From: RI-106 sp964496875
GTDB taxonomy: Bacteria > Cyanobacteriota > Vampirovibrionia > Obscuribacterales > Obscuribacteraceae
Length of the DNA: 64,000 nucleotides
Direction of reading: 5' to 3'
Assembly (NCBI GenBank): GCA_964496875.1
Contig: CAZCBH010000008.1
Coordinates: 1 to 64,000, forward strand
A model generated the notes under the pieces. The model did no database searches. It saw only the letters and a list, made by a program, of their open reading frames with translations, and was not told the DNA's origin. Both the position numbers and the translations under genes were made by a program. Shown here in pieces: positions 8,465 to 16,114 of the stretch (its first letter is position 1; each line of letters opens with the position of its first letter).

Positions 8465-9077
8465 CGTATCAGTCATCATCATCATTGTATTCACGCTAAC
8501 TGGCTTCCGCTGGGACAACCACTTTGGGAACTTTAATTTGCCCGGTTTCCTTGAATACTGCACAAGGAAAGAGCACTTAGAAACGGCAATCTTCAATGCT
8601 AGATTCAACAATCTCAGCCGCCTCTGCATCGGCAAAGACAGAACTTTTGTTTTGACCATCCTTGGAGAACCGCGATCAGTTGACGGTCCCATAAGACTCA
8701 AACACTTTCCGCTCGCTGCTGCCACCGCCGATCGTAACTGGCTCTACGATGACAATACCGCCTGCTACGCGGTATCGTTCAAAGCCAAGAAGTGCGTAGC
8801 AATAGAACCCTATAGATACGCTTCTTACGTGCGTTGGCAGAAGAGGCGCGGAGAACTGGTATCACGCTGGTGCATCGGCAAGTCGCTGGCACAGGTTTTT
8901 GAAGGACTGGGGCGGACGAAATGCAAGCTCAGTTCAATTCCTCGAAGGTCTAAGGCAACGGGAGGAATAGCCTGGGAGCAAGACTGTCACTACGAAGTAG
9001 GAGGCAATACCATTGTGTACATGAAATTCGAATACGGACATTGCGTAGAAGCAGGTCCGATGCATATCTTCCACTAA
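8460..9077 (+). CDS. Secreted protein with two BamE-like repeats
   Basis: 205 residues with GAGG (8449-8452) 7 bases before the ATG. A short N-terminal hydrophobic stretch (VSVIIIIVFTLTG) may be a signal peptide. Two copies of one small module follow: CIGKDRTFVLTILGEP ... YAVSFKAKKCVAIEPY and CIGKSLAQVFEGLGRT ... IVYMKFEYGHCVEA. The order Cys-Ile-Gly-Lys, helix, LG(x)P turn, then beta strands ending in a Cys is reminiscent of the small SmpA/OmlA (BamE) fold. The proteins at 34917-35336 and 39930-40340 carry single related modules. Pairs of cysteines suggest disulfides and export. The family is inferred by eye; function unknown. Confidence 0.5.
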   Translation: MRVSVIIIIVFTLTGFRWDNHFGNFNLPGFLEYCTRKEHLETAIFNARFNNLSRLCIGKDRTFVLTILGEPRSVDGPIRLKHFPLAAATADRNWLYDDNTACYAVSFKAKKCVAIEPYRYASYVRWQKRRGELVSRWCIGKSLAQVFEGLGRTKCKLSSIPRRSKATGGIAWEQDCHYEVGGNTIVYMKFEYGHCVEAGPMHIFH

Positions 9078-9201
9078 TCTCAGCGACCTTCAATACCGTG
9101 CGCATATGCATCCGCACCGAGCGCCCTATTCTCCTCATCCAAGCGCCAGCATGGTAATAACCGTGTTGGCGGCGAGCAATGAACTAAGGTAATCTACTCG
9201 T

Positions 9202-9507
9202 ATGCTTAAACTCAGCCTAGCAGTGGTTATTGCATCAATAAACGCAGGATTCTACTGGAATGATCCGGCGTATGAGTCCTTCGTCGTCAATCCGGACAAT
9301 AGATTGAACAAAACTTTCGCACCTTACGTATTCAAATTCTATCCTGGACAAAAAGTACTCCCTCATTGCCAGGAATGCGCAGAGATTGAAAAGGGCAAAC
9401 CTCTCTCCGTTCAGGAGATGAAAGAAGTACTAAAGAGACATGTTTTAGACAAAGAGAATCCGGTCGCGGATGGATATAGATTTCCACCCTATTACGTTAC
9501 CAAATAG
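9202..9507 (+). CDS. Small secreted hypothetical protein
   Basis: 101 residues. The N-terminus (LKLSLAVVIASINAGFYW) looks like a signal peptide or short anchor. The body is polar with a CQEC pair (HCQECAEI) that could bind metal or form a disulfide, and an amphipathic helix (LSVQEMKEVLKRHVLDKEN). A purine-rich TAAGGT lies about 11 bases before the ATG. I do not recognise a family. It lies between a BamE-like gene and a SAF-domain gene transcribed the other way. Confidence 0.5.
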   Translation: MLKLSLAVVIASINAGFYWNDPAYESFVVNPDNRLNKTFAPYVFKFYPGQKVLPHCQECAEIEKGKPLSVQEMKEVLKRHVLDKENPVADGYRFPPYYVTK

Positions 9508-9538
9508 AAGGCAACATTCCTGATGTTCTACAAAAACA

Positions 9539-10114
9539 TCAAATCGGCTCCAGGTCGCTTCTCGCGATAACCTTTCCCTTAGGTATGTCATTCCTCGCCT
9601 TCATGCCGCGCACCTGCTTCAGAGTAGATATTCCATCCACCGGAATCTTACCCTGAGCCTGACTGCGAGGCTCCTGGCGGCGCACCGCATACCGTGTCAG
9701 GAACGGCTCCCCCTTCTTCACATCAAAAAAACACAAGTAATAGCTGACATAGCCGGGGAACAACTGCAGCTCCTGCTGATGCCTTTTCTCGTCATCTTGC
9801 GTCCACTTGATTCGGTCCGCCTCCATGATGTCATCTAGCAAAATGAACTCACCGGCTTTGATGTCTCGCCCGGCTCGTCTCTCGAACAGCGACTCTTTAC
9901 TTGCGGCCGTCCGAGGAGTATATGATGTGAGTTCCATAAACTGATTACCAAGGCAGGCGTGGGTGAACTCCTCACCAGTCTTGATGTCCCTTGAGGCGCA
10001 AACACAAGAAACCTTGCTGTTGAATCCAGGGGAGGTCGAAATCTGCGGTCCGGATGCGCATCCAGTGGCAATCAACCCAATAAATGCCACCAGCATCAAT
10101 TTTATTGTGGTCAT
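9539..10114 (-). CDS. SAF-domain (CpaB/FlgA-like) envelope protein
   Basis: 191 residues from ATG at 10114 with GAGGAG 5 bases upstream. The N-terminus is a signal peptide ending in IATGCASG, so it may be a lipoprotein anchored at Cys19, although the lipobox is not ideal. Three segments match the SAF pattern (strand, DIxxGExIxxxDL): RDIKTGEEFT, RDIKAGEFILLDDIM and NDIPKGKVIARSDLEPI. SAF domains occur in FlgA, in the pilus protein CpaB and in antifreeze-like proteins, where they bind glycans or assemble in the periplasm. There are no flagellar genes here. Together with the CpaF-like and TadG-like genes elsewhere in the window it hints at a dispersed Tad-type system, but this link is weak. Confidence 0.6.
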   Translation of the reverse strand: MTTIKLMLVAFIGLIATGCASGPQISTSPGFNSKVSCVCASRDIKTGEEFTHACLGNQFMELTSYTPRTAASKESLFERRAGRDIKAGEFILLDDIMEADRIKWTQDDEKRHQQELQLFPGYVSYYLCFFDVKKGEPFLTRYAVRRQEPRSQAQGKIPVDGISTLKQVRGMKARNDIPKGKVIARSDLEPI

Positions 10115-10222
10115 TAGACTCCTCGTCGCTGATTCTCTGCAGTCATGAGATTCGATTATACGCTAATCTGTCGATACTCAACCAAAGCTCCTTTCCGAAC
10201 AAGAACTAGCTCTGCTTATTAT

Positions 10223-10281
10223 AATCCCCATTGTCCACGCGTCTAACAAAACATACCTTCAGAATGATGTCTCTATATGCA
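10223..10281 (+). repeat. Imperfect intergenic repeat, copy 2
   Basis: Second copy of the element at 8406-8464, again between divergent genes. It contains TTGTCC (10231-10236), 17 bases and TACCTT (10254-10259), a likely promoter for the EF-hand gene. The equivalent ATG (10277) opens only a 33-codon frame ending at 10378, which overlaps the EF-hand gene in another frame; it could be a leader peptide or the remnant of a duplicated gene. Confidence 0.45.
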
Positions 10282-10364
10282 GGTGACAGGTTTAGTAACG
10301 CTACGGTCACCGCTGTTTGCTATAAAGCAATCAAGCATGTTTCTTAGTTTTGAGGGAATTGACA

Positions 10365-11249
10365 TTGTCCAGTCCTGAAGCAGCCTCGACAAAAGGGAAA
10401 TCTCCCACCACCGAGACAACACCACCAGATGCAATCGAGAAACTTCTGGCAAACTCCAAGCTGACAGCCGACGAAGTCTCGGACTTCTACACCGCCCGCC
10501 AAAACAAACTGGATCCATTTAACAACGGCTATGTCAGAGACTTCTCTTTAGAGCAATACAAACCACAAGATGCGAAGGAAGGCAACATAATTGCCTTTCT
10601 GCGCGAAGCGCGAAGCGAACTTGCCGGCATGAACGACGATGATGTACTGCCCGACCGGCATATAAGTACGAAGGACATGGAGCAATTCAAAATCCGCTAC
10701 GACGGGACCTACAAACAAAATCTAGAGCGCTTCGGCGAACTGGAGCGAAGGTTCTCCTCTGCCCTGCCGGAGCTAGATATAAATGGTGACGGGATACTCA
10801 CAAAAGTCGAGTTATCCAGCGGTGCTGAGAATCAATCTATCAACGAATCATCGCGCAACTATGCGGCGTTTCTCGATTCCGAATTCCCCCTGCTCTCTGG
10901 GCGATATGGCAAAACAAAGTTCAATCCAGGAATTTTAGCCATAGGAAAAGACTCCTTCAGCAGAGAACAGAGCAAATTCGACTTTGATGAATCAAAAATG
11001 CGGTCATCCATTACCTCCGCAGCGGCCGTCAGCTTCACCAGTCCATTCTGGTTGACAGCAATAACAGCTGTTGGTGTCTCCGCCTCTCTGCCGGTGGCGG
11101 CTACTGTCGCCGGAGTGACTTTAGTCGGGGTCGGTCTCGGCTACGGCTTTGTAAGGCGCAATGCGATAACCGGCGATTCCGACTATCGCGTCGACACCCT
11201 GAGGATGCTGCGCTCGGCAGAGAGACAGGGACTCTTCAAGAAAAACTGA
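10365..11249 (+). CDS. EF-hand protein with a C-terminal hydrophobic hairpin
   Basis: 294 residues. The TTG at 10365 is preferred because TGAGGGA (10351-10357) sits 7 bases upstream; the frame stays open to 10350. There is no signal peptide and the N-terminus is Ser/Thr/Pro-rich. A canonical EF-hand loop is visible at residues 138-149 (DINGDGILTKVE: Asp138, Asn140, Asp142, Glu149). An upstream region (QNKLDPFNNGYVRDFSLEQY) may be a degenerate partner hand. Near the C-terminus a glycine-rich hydrophobic stretch (WLTAITAVGVSASLPVAATVAGVTLVGVGLGYGF) could be two membrane helices. It is probably a calcium-responsive, membrane-associated protein; partner unknown. Confidence 0.65.
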   Translation: MSSPEAASTKGKSPTTETTPPDAIEKLLANSKLTADEVSDFYTARQNKLDPFNNGYVRDFSLEQYKPQDAKEGNIIAFLREARSELAGMNDDDVLPDRHISTKDMEQFKIRYDGTYKQNLERFGELERRFSSALPELDINGDGILTKVELSSGAENQSINESSRNYAAFLDSEFPLLSGRYGKTKFNPGILAIGKDSFSREQSKFDFDESKMRSSITSAAAVSFTSPFWLTAITAVGVSASLPVAATVAGVTLVGVGLGYGFVRRNAITGDSDYRVDTLRMLRSAERQGLFKKN

Positions 11250-11401
11250 CCACATCATCAACAATTCTCCAAACTTCTTTCGCCTATCCGAAAAGCAATC
11301 AGGGGAAATCCGGTATCCACCCGGAGCAGAAAATCGGTATACTCGTACCTACTCTGCATGGCGACGATTCTTGGATATGGACTTAACCTCCGGTGAAGTA
11401 T

Positions 11402-12613
11402 ATGAATTATAAGTCGTGGCACAAAAACGCCGGTCTATTGGTGTTAATGTTTTTGATTCTGCTGGGAGCCGGTCTCTCCGCGGCGCTTGCCCAGCCGGAG
11501 AATGCTCGCAGCATAGAAGAGAGAGCCTTTCCCCAAAAGTGGAGAATCAGCCTCAATGTCATCGGTCGGCACAGCCTGGACATTGAAGAGCTACGTCGAC
11601 GAGTCAAGTTCATAAACCCGAACCATGGCGAGGCGATAGTATCACTCAAAGATGGCGCCATTGCTGGTGATATCACCTGGTTCAGTCGCAAAGGAGAAAA
11701 GTCGGCAGGTAAAATCACCGGCTGGCTGCGCGGCGATCGCTTCGCCATGGTGCTCTCCTATCCGTCTGATTTCCTCAAAGTCGAAGGCAGATATAAATTC
11801 GAGAAGTTCGAATCCGAACACGCAACACTCAATGGAAAAGCCTATAGCTCCTTCCACATGACACCCGACGAATACAGAATGGACAACTTTCCCAATACCT
11901 GGTCATTGAGATTCGACAATTCGGCAGGGCGCCCCGAGACAATAGCCAGGGTACATTTGCGCAAGGAAGGCGAGAACCTGGTCGGCAGAACAGTGAGAGG
12001 GGAAGCGACCCGCGTTCGGTACGGCAATGATACCAGCCCAGCCAGGGGCAACATCGTTGGTCTATTCGAGGGTTCAATAAAAGGCGACCAGTTCAAAGGG
12101 TCGTGCACCGAAAGCACAGGGAAGACTGTTCTGAACGGCAAATGGGACCCGTTCACCAGTGGTTTCTTCGGAAAATGTACCCGAGATGGCGGATCATCCG
12201 GCTCATTTTTTCTATCGGCCGGAGGCTATACTCCTGCCAACTTCACCAAGCCGGAAGAGCGAAGATTGCAAATGGTGTTATCGCCGCCACTACAGGGTGC
12301 AAGGATTCATATAAGTCCTTCTATGCACCTCAAAACCTGGCAGAATCAGGCGCGGGCGACAATGTCCTATCGAATAGGATGGTGCGGCAATGAGGTGCCA
12401 ACGAAAGTAGAATACGAAGGAACCTGCTCTAACGGTAATGTTAAGCTTAAAGCGATCACCGTCAACCGTCAACCATTGATCACGTCGCTCGATATCCGAC
12501 TGGGCACCGATGGTGTCGCCTTCACCGGGACGGCTATTTGCAGCGATGGCTCCACCCGCAGTATCAAACCCTGGTCACCGCAAAAGAGCAATTCTATCAA
12601 CAGAGGAAGATAA
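11402..12613 (+). CDS. Secreted hypothetical protein
   Basis: 403 residues from the ATG at 11402, which has GGTGA just upstream; a GTG at 11393 lacks a site. A signal peptide (LLVLMFLILLGAGLSAALA) is followed by a beta-rich protein. Related strands recur at least three times: AGDITWFSRKGEKSAGKITG, NIVGLFEGSIKGDQFKGSC and VLNGKWDPFTSGFFGKC. This suggests a repetitive barrel or sandwich exposed outside the cytoplasm. Several Cys occur only in the second half. No family recognised. It converges with the next gene across 44 bases without a clear terminator. Confidence 0.6.
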   Translation: MNYKSWHKNAGLLVLMFLILLGAGLSAALAQPENARSIEERAFPQKWRISLNVIGRHSLDIEELRRRVKFINPNHGEAIVSLKDGAIAGDITWFSRKGEKSAGKITGWLRGDRFAMVLSYPSDFLKVEGRYKFEKFESEHATLNGKAYSSFHMTPDEYRMDNFPNTWSLRFDNSAGRPETIARVHLRKEGENLVGRTVRGEATRVRYGNDTSPARGNIVGLFEGSIKGDQFKGSCTESTGKTVLNGKWDPFTSGFFGKCTRDGGSSGSFFLSAGGYTPANFTKPEERRLQMVLSPPLQGARIHISPSMHLKTWQNQARATMSYRIGWCGNEVPTKVEYEGTCSNGNVKLKAITVNRQPLITSLDIRLGTDGVAFTGTAICSDGSTRSIKPWSPQKSNSINRGR

Positions 12614-12657
12614 GAGGATGGCTGAAGAAATTTCTGCTTGCCTGCGTGTCTATCTAT

Positions 12658-13611
12658 CTACTGCTTCAGCGGCGGATGCTTCTTCAGATACTGCCTGGCA
12701 CCATCGGAGAGCAAATCGCGATGCATTCTCCATTTGTCCTTGAAGAAGTCGATGGCGACCTTTCTATCGAGTGCATGGGTTGCCAACAAATCCATACCGG
12801 GCTCGTATCCGACACCGGAGTCGACGGTGATCACCCGCTCCCCTTCTTCTTTCTCGTTGAACAATCGCAAGAAATATTGAAAGATAGAATACTGCTTCCT
12901 CGGCATATGACCCACAGATATAATCACCCGCAGCTTCTTCCACTGCTCGTCGGTCATGTCGGCTTTCCATTCTGCCACCACTTTGTCGATGTTCTCTAGC
13001 TGGGCAGCGGCTGCCTCTGCCGCATTGTCCAGATCCATCTGAGCAACCGACCGGGAATAAGCCCTCAGCTCTTCACTCGATACCCGACGCTGCTCGGCGA
13101 CTGTACCAAGGAAGCTCGTGGTCGTCTCGACCAGCTTCTTCTGCCGAGCGGCGACCTTCTCGTCAAGGGGCATTTTGGCAATCTCGGGGGAAGCCTTCTC
13201 AATAGCTTCTTTGAAGTCGAGCACCTCTTTCACCGTGCCGTCGTCGAGGTCCTTGTCGACTTTATTCACGAGCATCACATAGGTCCCCAGGGTTATGTGC
13301 GCCACTTCCTTGAGAAAAGTGTAGCGACCGTCGATGATATCGCGACTGTCCTTTTTCTTGCCATCTATATAGAGGTTCAAGGCACCCTCGTTGCCGTAGA
13401 TTACTACGTCGAAATCGTCTTCGATAGACTTTCTAGCTGCGGCGTAATGCTTGCGAAAAAGCTTATTTACCGAAGAGAAACGCTCATGGCTTTCCTCTGT
13501 CACGGCTCCTGTAAACGGGCAACTCTTGGACGACTTCGCCAGGGCGCTGCCCGAGCTTGCCACCATGCAAGAGACAACTACCACTGAAATTGTTTTTCGC
13601 CTTGAGAACAT
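12658..13611 (-). CDS. Secreted helical hypothetical protein
   Basis: 317 residues. A signal peptide (ISVVVVSCMVASSGSALA) is followed by a mostly alpha-helical protein rich in Lys and Glu, with one notable block, WKKLRVIISVGHMPRKQYSIFQYFLRLF, followed by GERVITVDSGVGYEP. The strand-helix pattern and the spaced His/Asp residues could form an active site, but no known motif matches. No family recognised. It is transcribed towards the 11402 gene and away from the metalloprotease cassette at 13710. Confidence 0.55.
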   Translation of the reverse strand: MFSRRKTISVVVVSCMVASSGSALAKSSKSCPFTGAVTEESHERFSSVNKLFRKHYAAARKSIEDDFDVVIYGNEGALNLYIDGKKKDSRDIIDGRYTFLKEVAHITLGTYVMLVNKVDKDLDDGTVKEVLDFKEAIEKASPEIAKMPLDEKVAARQKKLVETTTSFLGTVAEQRRVSSEELRAYSRSVAQMDLDNAAEAAAAQLENIDKVVAEWKADMTDEQWKKLRVIISVGHMPRKQYSIFQYFLRLFNEKEEGERVITVDSGVGYEPGMDLLATHALDRKVAIDFFKDKWRMHRDLLSDGARQYLKKHPPLKQ

Positions 13612-13676
13612 CGATGAATTAGCCTCGGTTTCTAATGCAGTACGCCAGGAGGCTATTTTAACAGAGTGCCTGGGGG

Positions 13677-13682
13677 TATAAT
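13677..13682 (+). promoter_or_regulatory. Probable -10 box of the metalloprotease cassette
   Basis: A perfect TATAAT lies 28 bases before the GTG start at 13710. No good -35 box is visible at 16-18 bases; the nearest T-rich stretch (TTTTAA, 13656-13661) is spaced 15. The promoter may need an activator. Confidence 0.35.
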
Positions 13683-13709
13683 TATGCTAACTCTAATGAA
13701 GAAATAGAC

Positions 13710-15716
13710 GTGTCTGACAAGCCCCAGAAACATCAAAAATCATCAGATCATATTGCGGACAGGGGAGAAGAGAAACAATCCCTAAATCCTGATGTAGCTA
13801 GAACCTCCCAAACTGATGCAAAGGGTCACGCACAAATAGAGAGCATTCGGACGAATAGACACGATGGTTCAGCCGGCAAAAGCGACCAGGGAGATCTCGA
13901 AAGTGTCAGAATCGAAGCAATTGACGAGCAAGGCAACAAAAGAGTTATCTCTCGGCGAGACGGTGGCTCAGAAAAAGATCTAATCCCCGGGAACGCTCCC
14001 ATAGGTGGTTACGCTGAAGAACATAAGACCGATGGCGGTATCACACTTAAGGGCATAATTCCTGGAACCGACTCAGAGCTTGAAAACATAACCACTGAGA
14101 CAATGAGAGCATTATCGCCTGAAAATCTCGTCGTCGAAAACGCGCTTCAGATTCGAGAGCAAATCGAAAAGCTCATGAAACCAGGACCGGATAGGGATAA
14201 GGCGATAAATCAGCTCAAAGCAGATGTTGCAGCCTCTCTTTTGTTGGATGACATGGGAGAGAATGCAATTGCAGGCACTCACAACGCGGTATCGGATTCG
14301 ACTCCTGCAGGACAAGCTGGCAAGTCTGCCGAAAGTCAAACAAGCTGGCTGCCACTAGCAGGAAAGATAGCTTCTCTGCCACTGGATAAACAATTCCAAA
14401 TTATTGGGTCAGGTCTGCAAGCGTTCAATAATGAGCTGGAGCACCAGAAACTCGAAGCCGCAGTTGGCACCGTGGAAGGCATCGGAGATGGATTTAAATC
14501 CATTGGCGAGGGAATAGCAGGTCTAGCAAATGGACTTGGAAAGATTGGCCAGTTTAGTGTTGATGTGGTGACGAACAATCCAAGAGCGATTGAAACTGGC
14601 GCGAGTGCTGGAGAAGTGATAGGAAAGACGCTTGTAAACGGCATCAAGTTGTTTGAAATGTCCCACGACTACCTGTACAACATTGGATTCACTGGTGATT
14701 ATGCAAAACCATTCAACGATATTGCAAATTTTGGCAATGAATTAGATAGACGTTGGCAGGAATTGCCCACCAGAGAGCGAGCCAAATTTGCAGCAAAATT
14801 ATCTACTGAAACTCTTGCAGGTATGGCTATTCCGGCAGGCGCCACAAAAATTGCGAAATCGGAAAAGATTACTGAATTGATGGAAAGTTTCGCCGTTGAA
14901 GCTAAACGTCTTGGAAAAGGTCCAGACGCAGCAGCTACTATAGAAGATGCCGTTGATACTCTAGCGAGAAGAGGCGGACGCGCCATTGAACTGAATGAAG
15001 ACAAGCTGTTTACGGACAAAAGGCAGATTCATGACAGAAGACATTTGAAGAATACGGAAGACCTTCAAGACCTTGTGAAGGGCATTGAGATAGATGTACT
15101 AAGTGATGGTGCAAGCGATGCTTTTGTCAGTAAACTTGCAAAATTCGTAGATGCACTTGACCCACACGAAAAACACTTTCTGGATAAAAACAAAATCAAA
15201 ATATCTGCCTGTAGAACTGTCCCCGAGAAAGTACCAGGAAGTTCTCCGAATACAGCGGGCATGTGGGTACCAGGAGACAATACCATCTACATACCTGAAA
15301 AAGTCTACCTTCAGGAAATAGATAACCCAGCGATTGAATTTCACTTACGACACGAAATAGGACATGCTTTCAATGATGCATCACATGTGAATGAGTATGA
15401 ATACTCGATGGAATCAGCCTTTAGAAAGTCCTACAAAACCAGTTTTGACAAAGTGCCAGAGGAGCACAAGTCGAAATTCAACTTTTCCAGGGATAGAGAT
15501 CACTGGAATTCGCTTACAGATGAAGAGAGAAAGACTCACAACGACCCAGTCTATTCAGCTCACGAGGTTTTTGCTGATTTATATGCACATGTCACCGGAT
15601 TCGGAGTCAGAACAGAATATTCTGAATCGCTTGAAAAATGTTACGGGAATGAATGCAGCGAATTTGTTCGAAAGAAAGTTGAAGAATACATCGCAACAAT
15701 GAGGCAGGGAAGATGA
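13710..15716 (+). CDS. Modular protein ending in a lethal-factor-like zinc metalloprotease
   Basis: 668 residues from a GTG start, no signal peptide. Residues 1-50 carry the MSDK module shared with the protein at 2862-4001. Residues about 190-400 are helical with Gly/Ala-rich stretches (IGDGFKSIGEGIAGLANGLGKIG) that could interact with membrane. The C-terminal domain holds a zincin motif, His548-Glu549-x-x-His552 (LRHEIGHAF), and a downstream Glu619 in AHEVFADLYAH. This HExxH plus ExFA(D/E) pair is how anthrax lethal factor and related toxin peptidases bind zinc. The order (shared leader, helical middle, variable C-terminal enzyme) is that of polymorphic toxins. The small gene behind it is coupled by an ATGA overlap and could be its partner or immunity protein. 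Confidence 0.65.
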   Translation: MSDKPQKHQKSSDHIADRGEEKQSLNPDVARTSQTDAKGHAQIESIRTNRHDGSAGKSDQGDLESVRIEAIDEQGNKRVISRRDGGSEKDLIPGNAPIGGYAEEHKTDGGITLKGIIPGTDSELENITTETMRALSPENLVVENALQIREQIEKLMKPGPDRDKAINQLKADVAASLLLDDMGENAIAGTHNAVSDSTPAGQAGKSAESQTSWLPLAGKIASLPLDKQFQIIGSGLQAFNNELEHQKLEAAVGTVEGIGDGFKSIGEGIAGLANGLGKIGQFSVDVVTNNPRAIETGASAGEVIGKTLVNGIKLFEMSHDYLYNIGFTGDYAKPFNDIANFGNELDRRWQELPTRERAKFAAKLSTETLAGMAIPAGATKIAKSEKITELMESFAVEAKRLGKGPDAAATIEDAVDTLARRGGRAIELNEDKLFTDKRQIHDRRHLKNTEDLQDLVKGIEIDVLSDGASDAFVSKLAKFVDALDPHEKHFLDKNKIKISACRTVPEKVPGSSPNTAGMWVPGDNTIYIPEKVYLQEIDNPAIEFHLRHEIGHAFNDASHVNEYEYSMESAFRKSYKTSFDKVPEEHKSKFNFSRDRDHWNSLTDEERKTHNDPVYSAHEVFADLYAHVTGFGVRTEYSESLEKCYGNECSEFVRKKVEEYIATMRQGR

Positions 15717-16027
15717 GTTCTGAAGATAGAGATGAAGACATGATCGCGTTCCGAAAAGAACTAGACGCGCACAGGAAGCAAATGGTCAACTATAAATCAG
15801 AAATAGCCACTATGTATGAAAGTGGCTCCGTCGTCATTATGGACAAAGGGGCCCTTGCTGATGGGCAACCAACAATCGTCACCCGTGATATAAATCCGAC
15901 CGATCCCGACTACATCGATTTCTGCAAATCGTTCAATCTCAACAAACCAGGTGATTCGTATTTCAAAACCTATAAGAAGGTTGGCTCTGATTGGGTTCTG
16001 GAGTCCGAAGGCAAAAACAATTCTTGA
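15713..16027 (+). CDS. Small cytoplasmic protein coupled to the metalloprotease gene
   Basis: 104 residues. Its ATG overlaps the metalloprotease stop (ATGA), so translation is coupled and the two proteins are probably needed in a fixed ratio. It is acidic, with no signal peptide or membrane segment. The N-terminal 35 residues form a charged helix (MIAFRKELDAHRKQMVNYKSEI), followed by a small beta-rich part (SGSVVIMDKGALADGQPTIV, SYFKTYKKVGSDWVLE). No family recognised. From context it could be an immunity protein or chaperone; nothing in the sequence proves this. Confidence 0.6.
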   Translation: MSSEDRDEDMIAFRKELDAHRKQMVNYKSEIATMYESGSVVIMDKGALADGQPTIVTRDINPTDPDYIDFCKSFNLNKPGDSYFKTYKKVGSDWVLESEGKNNS

Positions 16028-16114
16028 AGCTATAAATTGAACAAGAAGTGCCTCAAATAGACTTTCTAGGGTATAGTGAACTAGAAATTGGTTGAAGTTA
16101 CAGTGAGGCGATTC

